Assembly (NCBI GenBank): GCA_973895155.1
Contig: OZ316898.1
Location: 11,842,001-11,906,000 of the forward strand
Length of the DNA stretch: 64,000 bases
Reading direction: 5' to 3'
Origin: Marsupella aquatica
Taxonomy: Eukaryota > Marchantiophyta
The notes beneath the pieces were generated by a model that worked only from the letters and a program-made list of their open reading frames with translations, was not told the DNA's origin and made no database searches. Numbering within the stretch: position 1 is the first letter of the stretch; each line of letters opens with the position of its first letter. Positions 36,823 through 49,151 of the stretch are shown here, piece by piece. A program made the position numbers and the translations under genes.

Positions 36823-39800
36823 TCATCTTGCCCCAGCTAAGGATGCCCTTGCTTCTTTCACAGCCGTCACTCTCCTTCGCTTCAGCTGTCAGAACGCAAT
36901 CAGTCAAATACAAAAACGCATGTAAATTCTAAAAGCTACGCGTCAGGTGTTATAATCGATTAATTTTTCTTCAACAAGCAAAAGTGTAAGCCTCAAAAGA
37001 CCAAGCTCTAGCAACAAATTCAACAACAGCATGCATTCGGGGCAACCTAAGCGCCATAGGTAACCACAGACCTTTTCAGCATCGAAAAGATCTTCAGCCA
37101 CCTTTTCAGCTTCCTTGCGTTTTTCCTCCCGCGTTACATAGTCTCCCATTTCTTGCCTATAAGAAGACTCCCTGCGCGTTCAGGCTCACCAAATTTCAAG
37201 AGACAACGAAAGAAGCTTCGACAAAAATCTACCATTTGGGTGATCATGTGGCACGCGGTCTACATCCTTATATGTTCCCTAGTGCAGAAGTTGCAAAAAG
37301 GGGGGAAAAAAGAAAACTACTTTCACTGCCTTGGTTTGACAGTCCAACTTGAGATCTACTCAAGCATAGACTACGAGCTATTTCTATCTAGAAAGTTTCC
37401 ACAAATTAGAGAATGCGCGAAGTAAAACTGCTGGATCACAATATGCTGCAAACCTGTAAGGTTCTTTCGCAAATGGCACCAAAGCGCTGAAGCTGTTCCC
37501 AGATGTGGTATGCGCCTGTCAAAGAGGTACTGGTTACTGCATGGACCACACATGAGACAAATCCAAGAGTAGCGATGGCTAAAGGACAGCCATTTTCAAT
37601 AATGACACCATAATTCAGGCCGTAGATTTAGTCTCTTATAGCTCTTCTCTGTCACCAATTCCTTATCACAGAGCCCACTTAGCATCTACGTCTGCCTAGA
37701 CACCATGAAGAACTACAAAATCCGGAACTGGTCCATACTCCCCTACATTGACGTGCCATGGGAAAACTAACTCAAGAATTGCATAGAAGATCAATAAATG
37801 ATTCAACAGTTTTTACAATCCCAGAAAATCCTCTGTTAGTATTATCACATGAAACCTTTTTGAATCGCTTGAAGTTTGGAACTGCTTCATTCCAAGCTGC
37901 TGCCGTTGATCCATTCCGATCCCTCCGGACTATCAATCCACTGCTGAAGATGATCTCCGCCCTAACTTCATCGCTAATTCCTGAAGGTACTTCAGTTTTT
38001 GGAAGTGCCATTGGCGGACGTTCAACACCTGCAACCTTGACTGGCTCCTTGCTTGAGGTCTCAACAGCTGCTCCTGACCTCAAAAGGTCCCTATTGGACG
38101 GATCCACCAGGGCTGCATTTCTAATGATCGTTTTCTCAGTATCTTTGCTGTTTAATCGTGGTGATTGCCACACAGATGAGGTTTTCAAAACTGCATTAAG
38201 TTGGTCTAAAGTTGCAGGCTCCTTCATCTTATCCACAAATGTCCGAGGAGGCAGCACTGATTTTAATTCCGTAGCCTGAAAATTGGAACACACATCTCAT
38301 ATTTCATTGTAGTAATTGTCCAGATATAAAACTAAAAAATAGCTCAAAAGGGTTCATACCAGCAGCAGCTCTTGCAATCCTCCATTGAAAAGCTGTAGCG
38401 TTCATGATGGTCTAGGATAGTTACACTGGTAATAGGTACAGACTGTAGCGGGGACTATTTCCAAGCCTCTAGCCAGGAGTGCATAATATTTTCACATACT
38501 TTCAAACTCAATACTTCCAAAACAAGCTACCAAAGTCTTCCTTGCATGTTATTTGACCTGATTTCTTGCTTGAGGAAGTGAGGAGGCAGAGTCGTCCTCA
38601 TTGTCCAGACCCTCCTCATCTACAGTCTCATCAGTGTCTGCACTTGCAGCTGCCACAAAGCCAATCATTATTAGAAATGCCAATGAACTCAAATCCAAAG
38701 AGAAGTTACAATACCTGATCATTCCATCACCTAAACTGTTTAAACCAGTACGACGATCGACCCAGATCATGGCACCTTTGGATGTCATACCTGGGGCGAG
38801 ACTAACCAAAGACAGCTCCAATTTTGCACTTAATATGCTTTTCAGTAGATAGTCCTCGCTTGTCGGATTCAAATGCTTAACCGCAGTCAACACCTTTCTT
38901 CCGAACCATTGTTTGGAGGCTTGCTCTGCTGAAAAAACCAGCACGGCATTCTGTTGCACCGAACCTGCAATATCCTGAGGAAGAAAAATCTCTTGCAGAT
39001 ATCACAGTGCAAAATAGACATTATCTCCGGCATACAAAGCTGAGCCCAGTGTTATACATTATTGAAGGAGGGACCTGCCTTAAGATTATCTTGCGTGAAG
39101 AACTTTACCACTCCTCCGGCAACATTTACAAGAGATGGAAGATCGCGATTGCAATACTGCATCCAATGCCAGAAGTGACATGAGTTCGAGATACCCATCA
39201 TGATAATTATGATACTGTAAGGCAACTGTTGTCCACGTCTAATATTCAGGATTCAAATTGTTGAGGAATGACAGCTTCAACACACTTTGATGGACACTTG
39301 ATAGTATTTGACAAGGTTTCGGATCAAGAATTTTGCATTCAGTGCACAAACGCACAAAATAATTCACCAGGTCAGTAAAATTTCCTCCATACTCACAAGA
39401 TATTCTTTTTGCAAGAAGACTGTAAAACCTGCCAAGGTCTCTTTCCGTGCAAGTGGCTCAGCAATTGGGGTGAGCAAACCAAGCCCCCCACTATCCATTT
39501 TCAGCGTTGGGATGTATCTGCAAGTAAGAAAGATCTTTCGGTTGTTATTAGCGGGGAAATTAAGTAAACGATAATCTCGAAAGTGTGTAGTCCCACACGT
39601 ACAGTATCGTGCTGACGACATGACGATGTAAATCACCTGTCTGTCGGCACCCTACTATAATAATAATAAGTTGGTTTGATCGCATGTTCGGAAAGGTCTA
39701 AATAGACATGCATAACCACTTATTATACATATAACAGTGAATATTTCTAGAGCGTCAAAATAAAAACAACGCAGAGTATAACCCCTAATTTCCAGCCAAA

Positions 39801-42053
39801 ATTCACACAATTCCCAGATTTGCGCCTTCTAAATTATTTGACGAGTTCAAATGACAAAAAAAAACAAGAACTGCTGTGTTACACTGCATATAACCAAAGA
39901 GGTTATAATTTTCTGGATTCACAACAAACTACCCCGCTACATCTGTGATCCGTTGAAGCATCTCAACTTCCCTCGTTACACTATAATTGCTCAGAAGAGT
40001 ACTAGCATTCTATGTAGATGCCACAGTACACATCCATCACCTAGACAAACTTGGTAGCTGATCTCTCGGGGACGTTTGTGACATCAAATCCTGGTCAAGG
40101 CAAGAATCGGGTTAGGAGAGAAAAACGAACAACACCTCTAGCAGTCAAGGTTTCAAATGCATGCATCCACAACGTATAAATTACAGTCTAATCGCTCTAC
40201 TTTGCACATTTTCATTGCTTTTAAGATTGTTCTCTGCTGAGCACAGTGCAAACAAAATGCGTGAAAGACTTGTGGAATCAGACACTGCGTACCATATCCA
40301 CTTGAGGGCCATTTGATTTCAAATTCCACTAATAGAGTCTTCAATAGCTGATCCCAATGTACCTTCAGGTTTAAGGTGGGAGAACACAGACAACGAGACT
40401 GACCTGAAGCCATTCCAGAAGTAGCACAGGCTTTCTGCTGAGTACAGCAGCTGTGACAAGGTCTGTGACTGATGAAGCTTCCTCCAGAAGAAGATGCGTA
40501 CAATGACTGTTCCATTTCTCAAACACATAACTACCTGTACCGCCAAAGACATCAGTTATGAGTAGGCTGCACAAAACCAACTTTGACTAGCCTTGTGCCA
40601 CTGCACGCGATAATAACAAAGAGCATCCAAGACTGGCTCCAGTGATCACATGATTACTACATATGATGTACAAGACCTAGCAACAAACTTTTAAACTAGT
40701 TTTCCAGACGTCTTGATGGTTCGCTCTTCATATAGAACAGTCACGCAGGGGAGAACAGTTCACGGGAACACTCTATATTTCTTGTCGATGCCACAGACGT
40801 AAACGCTAATAGTTCTTAATTCATAGCAGAAACTCACCTACAGCTTCGGCTTTCAATCTAAGTTCGGTGGTCCTTGAGAAGGTTGAAGGAGGCATACAAA
40901 GTACGATTGGAGCGTACTGCAGTCTGCAATTTTCCAATGACGTATATTTACGCGTACAAATAAAATGAACAGTCACATGGGAATCTAGACAACTTCACGC
41001 TTGAGGGCTCAACAATTGCCATACGGAATTCAGACAAAATATACGAAACGAGATTGACACACTTGTGAGAACTTGATGCGATCCACTTGAAATTCAATCA
41101 GAAATGTGTTGCATATTTTGAAGATTTTGACTTAGGAGAAGACTTTTGACAGGCAGGATGGTTCAGTGACCTGAAAACTCCTTGATTGGTTCCAAACGTG
41201 ATGACATCTCCTTCTTTCAAGATAGCTTCCTTATCTGGGAACGTATTTAGGGGCCTTGAGTCGGTGTCCTTGTTCACAAAGGTGCCAAACTTTGAAAGGT
41301 CCTTCAGGACAATTGAACATCTGGGTAAAGTTTTATGGTCCTTCTCGGCAGGCGGAAGCGGAGGAGCAGCCTCCACAGAAATCTCTGCATGAAGCCTTGA
41401 GATTGATTTGTCTGTTTGGATCGTTATCGTACAGTCTGTCACATTCACAACAGCACAAACATCAACGATTTTCTGACAATTGTAACCCACTCAACTTATC
41501 AAATTATTGGTAACTAAAAACCTGAGGAAACCTATTCAAATTCGCTGGGTATGAGTCTGTGATCACGGAAAACCACGCTTAGGTCTCCGTCACTGTACTG
41601 CAAGCAGAGGATTGATCATCCTAAGACGGTACTTCTAATTCACGTGAACACGTTCAGGGATTCGTTGTGTGAGATCTAGAAAGGGCATTTCTTACTTTGA
41701 GTAAATCTGCGTACCTTTTCGACCCACAGAAGATGTACCCGGTGCCGTGAAGTAGAAAGGACCTGCCAAAATCCCCAAATCCGGCGAGCAAAATGAGACC
41801 CTGAAGAATAGCTTAAGTTTTCAATGCTACGAGTTTCGAAGCCCATTTATCAAGAATTGACGATTACATTGTAATGCTATGGAAATCTAATGTAAAGGGT
41901 CGAGCTGAAGGGGACCAGAGCTCGCGAAACCATGCTTAGCCACTAGAACTCTCGAAGCAAAACAGCAAAGGGGCACTTCTACAGCAATCCAAAGTGACGG
42001 TACTGTACGATACCAGGACCAGACGAATCTGCAGCTTCCAGCAACCACACCAT
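36823..42053 (-). CDS. NBS1: NBS1 (nibrin), MRN complex subunit, 14 exons
   Basis: Exons: 42053-42014, 41762-41715, 41435-41171, 40923-40838, 40534-40404, 40090-40041, 39517-39397, 39156-39075, 38964-38715, 38642-38558, 38275-37856, 37515-37454, 37156-37072, 36885-36823. Every junction is GT-AG and in phase; total 1788 bases, 595 residues. It starts MVWLLEAADS, close to other plant NBS1 proteins. The FHA domain (about 15-118) keeps GRK (27-29), SISRLHAE (40-47) and GTFVN. Two BRCT-like segments follow (about 118-290; CTHLLLEE, YIPTL). PNFKRFKK (519-526) is the MRE11-binding motif, and AEDLFDAEK (567-575) followed by LKRRR is the C-terminal ATM-binding region. NBS1 brings MRE11-RAD50 to DNA breaks and activates ATM in the nucleus. 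The exon 8/9 border could instead use a GC donor. It lies head to head with the WD40 gene; its 5' end is duplicated at 44269-44608. Confidence 0.95.
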
Positions 42054-42680
42054 TGCTACACGCTGATCGTATGCTGCATCAATAAACCTCGATGGTGGCC
42101 GAGCATTCCTTCCCAGCTCATGCAACACTCCAGATTCCAAAGACTACCTGTCACACATAATGTTCTGTGAACAGCCAGTCCACAAGTGATGAATTCAGTC
42201 CACAAGTGATGAATTCAAATTTTCTCCGCTAAATTCATATGCAAAATAGAGAGAACCTGTATGACTGTCTATTCGCCAGCTTCAAATTGAGCTCCCTATG
42301 AGCCGAGGAGAATTTTCAATTCGACAAGGCACGATTGGGTTTATTGCCTTTGTGGTACCTTTTCAGTGTTGGCGTACCATCTCATGTTGGCCGATGTGGA
42401 GAGAATAAACAGCTTGTTTCTCACCCCTTGGAACCAGAATTTAAGTCCTTAAATCAAATCCAAGGGGATGACACCTCAAATACTTGAAGTGACGACGTTG
42501 CAAAAAGAGTTTTGACATTATTGGGCAAGAGCAAAGAGGAGCTCTCTAAAGAACAAAACTGTGAATGCAGAGTCTCTAAAGGTGTTTCTAATATGCAATT
42601 ACAACAAGAACACAAAAATGTAAACCAGGGCTCCCTACCTGCAGGCTACAGTTTGCCATAATTAGTGTTACTCAGTAATA
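41578..42680. repeat. Large inverted repeat, left arm (contains NBS1 exons 1-2)
   Basis: This arm is the reverse complement, with scattered differences, of about 43630-44748. It covers NBS1 exons 1 and 2, intron 1, part of intron 2 and roughly 600 bases upstream of the start codon. A 20-base phrase is tandemly doubled at 42178-42217 here but single in the other arm. Confidence 0.93.
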
Positions 42681-43629
42681 GCGTGAATAACCACAGTAAC
42701 TAAGCTTAATTGTAATGGTTTAGTTAAGCTCTCTTGATACAATGTACTCTTTGATTTAATCTCATTGTCCAGGAATCAAGTTTTCCATAACATTTTCAAG
42801 TCACATATGCCACACTTAATTAGTGTGATACAACTGACAATAACATTCGTGGTTTCATACACCTTTTTTTATATCATCTGACCCAACACAAATTATGTGA
42901 TCCAATTCAGCAGTTAGTGTTACCAACAACACCAATTGAATCACTTGTAATGACTGTTGATACAGATTAGTCTTAGTAAGACTCTTTCTTGTGGAATTCA
43001 AATTTCTGTGAGCTACAGAATTAGTGTTACCTGCACTAACTACAGTAAACAGTGGAGTTGCTCAGCTTGCTGAAAAAGTTGGCAACAAGAGAACTTGCTT
43101 TACACCACACACTAATGCAAGCGTCATTTGGTTTGAGTAAAAATTGCACTCAGAGATGAATGGAAGGAAAGGAATTTTGAACTACTTAATTTGTTAGGTC
43201 AAGCCCTCTTGCAAGGTTATTGTTCAAGATATAGTCACTTGCTTGCCCTCCATACTCTATTTTTGCCCTGTACATGAGACCATCTCCAACTATAATAAGG
43301 GATCCCACATTTTTTTGTCCTTCGTCCCAATATAAAAAAGTTCCTGGGCGGGAAAGATTTACAACCATTGGATTCGATTAGCTGTTTTCCCTGATCATTG
43401 ATGGTGAAGAAATGTGCACCCCTGACACATATGTGTTTCATAAATGCCCTGACCGGACTCTCTATGCGCCGGCCCTCCTTGCACAGTGCAACACACTGGC
43501 ATAGGGCTGGTTCTTTCATAACATTTATACATTACTGTGAGTATTCATTGATTTTAGTGTTACATTTCATAATTGGTGTTATTTAGCTCCAAAACTTCTT
43601 CTCTACTCACATAACATTGTTATTCACAT
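42681..43629. mobile_element. Spacer of the inverted repeat, possible TIR element
   Basis: About 950 bases of AT-rich DNA. Its edges continue the inversion: TAATTAGTGTTACTCAGTAA on the left, and a near-match on the reverse strand at 43629-43649. The phrase ATTAGTGTTAC recurs inside (42.91 and 43.02 kb). No transposase frame is visible. It could be a non-autonomous DNA transposon whose insertion accompanied the inversion, or just the loop of the palindrome. Confidence 0.45.
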
Positions 43630-44748
43630 TATTTACCCAGTATCACTAATTATGGCAAACGGTGTAGCCTGCAGGTAGGGGAGTCCTGGTTTACATTTTT
43701 GTGTTCTTGTTGTAATTGCATAGAAACACCTTTAGAGACTGCATTCACATTTTTTTCACATTTTTGTTCTTTAGAGAGCTCTCTTTGCTCTTGCACGATA
43801 ACATCAAAACTCTTTTTGCAACGTCGTCACTTCAGGTATTTGAAGTGTCATCCCCTTGGATTTGATATGAGGACGTCATCCCCTTGGCTATGATTTAAGG
43901 ACTTCAATTCTGGTTCGAAGTGCGACACAAGCTGCATATTCTCTCCACATTGGCAAACAGAGGAAGGGACACCAACAGTGAAAGAGGTACCACCTCAGTA
44001 AACCCATTCGTGCCTTGTCGAATTGAAAATTCTCCTCGGCTCATAGGTAGCTCACTTTGAAGCTGGCGAAGAGACAGTCATACAGGTTCTCTCTATTTTG
44101 CATATGAATTTAGCGGAGAAAGTTTGAATTCATCACTTGTGGACTGGCTGTCAACAGAACATTATGTGTGACAGGTAGTCTTTGGAATCTGGAGTGTTGC
44201 ATGAGCTGGCGAGGAATGCTCGGCCACCATCGAGGTTTATTGATGCAGCATACGATCAGCGTGTAGCAATGGTGTGGTTGCTGGAAGCTGCAGATTCGTC
44301 TGGTCCTGGTATCGTACAGTACCGTCACTTTGGATTGCTGTAGAAGTCCCCCTTTGCTGTTTTGCTTCGAGAGATCCAGTGGCCAAGTATGGTTTCGCGA
44401 GCTCCGCTCCCGTTCTACTCGACATTTCACATGGGATTTCCATAACATTGCAGTGTAATTGTCAATTCTTGATAAATGGGCTTCGAAACTCGTGGATTGA
44501 AAACTTAAGCTGTTCTTCGGGTTCTCATTATATTGCTCGCCGGATTTGGGGATTTTGGCAGGTCCTTCTACTTCACGGCACCGGGTACATATTCTGTGGG
44601 TCGAAAAGGTAAAGCAGATTTACTCAAAGTAACAAATGCCCTTTCTAGATCTCACACAACGAATTCTTGAAATTGTTTACGTCGATTAGAATTGCCGTCT
44701 TCCGGATGATCAATCCAGTGTTTTGCAGTACAGTGATGGAGACCTAAG
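43630..44748. repeat. Large inverted repeat, right arm (duplicated NBS1 promoter and exons 1-2)
   Basis: Inverted partner of 41578-42680. Homology stops near GGAGACCTAAG at 44748, only 92 bases before the WD40 start codon. The arm points in the WD40 gene's direction and so probably supplies part or all of its promoter and 5' UTR. Confidence 0.93.
44269..44608 (+). pseudogene. Truncated NBS1 copy (exons 1 and 2 only)
   Basis: The exon 1 copy (44269-44308) still reads MVWLLEAADSSGP and keeps its GT donor. The exon 2 copy (44562-44608) keeps its AG acceptor and a GTAAAG donor, but has 47 bases instead of 48: one T is missing after GGTCC, which shifts the frame away from the FHA domain. No exon 3 follows. 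It cannot make NBS1, but the transcript start and splice sites may still work as a leader for the next gene. Confidence 0.9.
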
Positions 44749-44840
44749 AAGACCCAGCGAAGTGCTTTCGCCATTGGTGTCTACACTCTCTGAAGGCAAA
44801 CTGGTGTCCGAGTCGGGTAGAAGAAAAGGGGAGATGCCCC

Positions 44841-47800
44841 ATGGCGACTACTACTCTGGGCTCTGCACCGGACCCAGTGGCTGTATTACGTGCCCACCGC
44901 TCTGCCGTTACTGCTATTTCCTTTCACCCAGCTAGTGGCTGTCTGCTTTCAGGGTTGGTGGAACTCTCTGTTCGGTCTTGTTCGTTTTGGTTGATTTAGT
45001 CAGTCTATTACCAAACTGTTGACTATGGGCAAATAAAAATATATACTGACTGTGGAATTTACTCTATGTCTTGCTGAATCTCTCAGAAACCTTGCACTCG
45101 ATATTCAGTAGAGATTTTCAGTCAAGGGTGAAAATGGAATCAAATAGGTTTGGAAGGATGGCTTGCGTCCGCTCTTGCATCCAGGACATACCTCACCTAG
45201 CTTGGAAATGCTGGCTGTTGTGGAAAAAGAGCTTTTTCATCTGCCCGGCTCTCATCGCAGAAATTGGTGGTGTTGTGTTGCATAGGGATTCTGATGGTGA
45301 ATTGAAAATCTGGGATGTGGTCCGCCGTAGGCCGCATTCCTCAGCCAGGTAAAGAAACAGATTATGCATGTCACTTTGTGATCTGAGGCGTTTGTACCGA
45401 ACGACTTTAGATACATTCTCAACAAAGACTGTTGATCTGCAGAGTTCATCCTCCATCTTCCGGAGTAATCGGTATTGGCACCAGCAGTTATTTGGGAAGC
45501 AAGATCTTAAGGTAATCAGACTTGATGAGCCATTTCACCCTCGTGAATACCTACTTTTAAAAAGAGCTGTGTGCCAGCATAAGGTGACATCTGGAGGTTT
45601 TATGGAATTCATGTGATGACGGCATGAATTTGACTCTTTGCTGAAATTTGCATCTCCAGTGAATCACTGATGAAGGGTCTGACGTATTGTGTCATGTGTG
45701 TCTAGAGTCTGGACTAATCCCAATGTAGTCTAGAGGGCCAACGTAAAGAAGGCCTGGGTGTATTTCACTTCTGAATCGGAGCTTCATTGAATGTACATAT
45801 TTCAGCCAAGGTCGCGATGGGACAGTGAAGTGTTGGCAGCTTACGGATGGAGGCCTATCAAGGTGCCGTATACGTCCATATTATAGATAAGAAATGTTGT
45901 TGTTGTGACGGTGATAGCCGAGGTTGTTCGGTGGCAATTGATGAGCTCTTGAATTGGTATTTTTTCAAACATGCCCTGGAGAACCGCAGTACAACCTAGC
46001 TTTTTGATAAATTGTGCTTCCTGGATATGTCTTTCACACTGATTTTGGTATTTTATTCTGAGAGCACTGGATTCTTGACAGACAGCCATTGCTCTCTATT
46101 AAAACGGAGTCCTACCACTTTTGCAAGTTGTCTGTACCAAAGATCAGACAAGAAAATACATCTCTCGACGCAGGTAGGCATGTGTCTCACTTGTATTACT
46201 GGTCTCTTGTCTATTTCTGATTCAATTGAGAATATCCGCCTTGACTGAAGAAACAGGCATGGTACCAATCTCTTGCATTTGTCCTGGTGTTAAAGGTTGG
46301 GCGTCTAACTCCCTTAACTCCAATTCATTTTGGAACGAATCGCAGGCAATGAGGCACCGGTTGGCTGTGGCGGGGGAAAAGGAGCTCTTATAGTGGTTGC
46401 GGGAGAGGACCCATCCATGGTATCTAATTTACCATACTCAAAGATGTGGTCATGCTTGTAGCTGACATGGGAATTTGCTGTTGACAAAGGGATTGAATTT
46501 AGGTCGGTCCATTTGATGCAAAGACTTCTTTTCAGTTTCGGGAGAAGGAATTGCAGATGAACTACTTCAAAAGCTGCTACTGTTCTTGACGTGAGCCAAC
46601 TTGACCTATGCCGCAAAATGCTTGGATCAGGTTGATGTTTGGGATATGGATGCTGGTAAGAGAGTGCAGCAGCTCCAGCAACTCAGAAGTGAAGATAACC
46701 ATAACTGGAACCAATCCGAATCAGCTGCTAAGAGTGCAGGTTCTATCTTATCCTTGTGCTACTGTCATGTTGTCCGTGCTTTTTAATGGGCTGCTTTGAC
46801 ATTATTTCATGTTGACGACTGCAGGCATGTGTATGACAATACAAGCTTTCCAGGCTGAAGTTGGCAGCTCCCTGACCGTTTTTTCTGGGTATGTTTAAAG
46901 CATTTCGTCTTGTCTTTGGAAGGGACGCCCCCTTCCCCCCCTCCTGTTTCATGATCAATGTACGTCTATGACCCTACTTGCGATGCTATATGGGTAGTTT
47001 GGAGAGCCCCTAAATTTTCCCCTGGATTTTGACGGTGAAAGGAATTGTTTGGATTTGGGCTGGTTTGCATTGGAAAATATAACCCACATGTTCGTCTTCT
47101 CAAGAAGGATTCTTAAGAACGTTTCAGCGATATTCTTGCAATGGAAGCGAAGAAATACTGCTGTGTGGGTGTGTCCTTCATGTGATTGACGTATTGGTTG
47201 GATACTGTGTCAATGCTACAGAGATTCGCTGATATTCAAGTTAGTTACATCCATGTCTTCATGTGGTCAACAGGTATGAAGATGGAAGTATGGCTGTCTG
47301 GGACCTCCGCAATCCAAAAGTGCCTCAAATTAGGAGCAAATTTCATTCTGAGCCAGGTTTGACAATTCGCCGATGCATTCTTCGTTCAATATTTTTCAGT
47401 TACTGCTACTTGTTCCAAACAGATTGGAATCAAAATTCGATCTTGAGGGTCAGAAACCCGATTTCCTTTCCTGGACAATTTTCATGATAGGTTTCTGTCC
47501 TCACTCTACTGGCAATGTAGCTCGTGCATGTTGGGCAGTTCAACTTTAAGGATGCAATGTTCTTTATCCCCCACCCAGCTTGTTTACTAAGGGCAAGACT
47601 GTTTAAAGTAAGCTTCAGCCACACTAGACTAACAGAAAGCAATGTTATTTGTGCACTTGAGATCTTAAGAAGACGAGAACATCAAGTTTTGGACTAATCT
47701 TTACTGACTATCTCCTTGTCTCTGTAGTTCTTAGCATTGGTATGGCTTCTTCGCTCAAAGGTGGAGTCTCTGGGGCAGCTGACGATAAACTGCTATTCTT

Positions 47801-49151
47801 CTCTGTAAATTACGATGAGGTAAAGACATGAACAGAGCTGTGAAATTTTCTGGGTTTTGCTAAGTACATCCTCGTAGGTGTTAACACAAAATGGTGACAA
47901 CTCGAAGCCATCTAATGTGAACAATGTTTAATATTTTTGAATCTTCTGATTGCTTCTCATACAGAGCACACAATATGTGCGAAAGGAAATAGTGCTGCCG
48001 AAAGCCGGTATTGCAGACATTGCTGTACGAGCGGATGACAAGATCTGTGCAACTGCTGGTTGGGATAATAGGTTTGTGATGTGATTTGATTTTCTTGATC
48101 GAAATCTATGTTTGTGGAGACCATCAATTTGAGGTTACTAGAATATGTCTTCAAAATATCCCTTTGCAGGTCCCTCTGCTTTTCAAATCCACTGTAGCAA
48201 TTATATCAATATCCACTAGCTTCCAATAAGGTGCACCAGTGCCTACTAGGAGGGATCTTTGATGGATGGCTCGAGCTTGGGCTTGCTGGAATGACACTGA
48301 GATCCGTTGACAGTAGGTCATTGAAATGGATAATGGTGCTCCTGATGAACCAACCCGGGCATGACTGTACCAAGCTACTCGCCAAACTAGCTTATCTTAC
48401 TGATGGTAAAGCTTCCCAAAAGTCTGGATATTTGGGAGGCTTCACCATTAGTTTGATGAGCTATTTCATCAGATAAAGGGCAGCAGCTACATATGCCAGC
48501 TTAAAGTCGAGTGAAAAGTCCAACCCGCGAACAACTCCCTTGCTCCTTTACCATTTCGAGTTAACTTTCTTTCTAGTTGTGTGATTGCAACTGATGCAGA
48601 CCTGAATCCTGGATATATTCTTTTTATTACATTTGATTCAGCAGTATCCGATATTATCGCTGTTAAATTAATTGTGGCAGTCATGGCAACCCCTTGCCCT
48701 ACATTGTTCTATTGCCTCAAGTTTGCATTTGTAGGACTGGCAGACGGCTGTCATTCAACTCTGGACTTGTGGGCGTGTGAAGGGTTCGAATCTATGACTA
48801 TAATCGGAAGCGGCCACTTGCCATACTGAAGTACCACGCGGCTGGGGTATGATCCCTGTTCAAGCAGCAATTGCAAATAGAGGACTTCTCGTGAAATGTT
48901 TTATTTTGATTTCGATTGGAAGGGAATAGGCCTGTGTGATGCGGTGCTTTGCAACATTGGGATCTTTGATGCTGCTGAAGCGATTGAACTCCTTTCAGTA
49001 CTTTCTTGTTGCCATGCTCGTTTTCTCAATGAAGATTGTTTGACTGGAACAGGTGACAGGTGTGGTATTTTCAGAAGACCAAAAACTACTTGCGTCCTCA
49101 TCCAATGATGCAACGGTTGCTTTATGGTCACTCTATCCTCCAACAACTTAG
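44841..49151 (+). CDS. DSE1: WD40 protein, GNB1L / ASA1 / DSE1 (TANMEI) type, 13 exons
   Basis: Exons: 44841-44953, 45286-45348, 45443-45511, 45806-45862, 46082-46173, 46346-46419, 46631-46739, 46825-46888, 47274-47356, 47728-47819, 47965-48071, 48783-48846, 49053-49151. All junctions are GT-AG and in phase; total 1086 bases, 361 residues, close to the family length. WD-like blade ends are SGDSDGELKIWD, SQGRDGTVKCW, VAGEDPSMVDVWD, GYEDGSMAVWD, SGAADDKLLFF, ATAGWDNRVRIYD and the C-terminal SSSNDATVALWSLYP: a seven-bladed propeller. Human GNB1L and yeast Asa1 work with the TTT (TELO2-TTI1-TTI2) complex in maturing PIK-related kinases. The Arabidopsis homologue affects plasmodesmal size exclusion and embryogenesis. 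The symbol is by homology. The start follows the first ATG giving the conserved DPVAVLRAHRSAVTA. It lies 92 bases after the duplicated NBS1 leader. Confidence 0.94.

Noticed and set aside
37758-38279. Long plus-strand frame of 173 residues
   Set aside because: It is the antisense shadow of NBS1 exon 11, whose minus-strand reading is strongly conserved.
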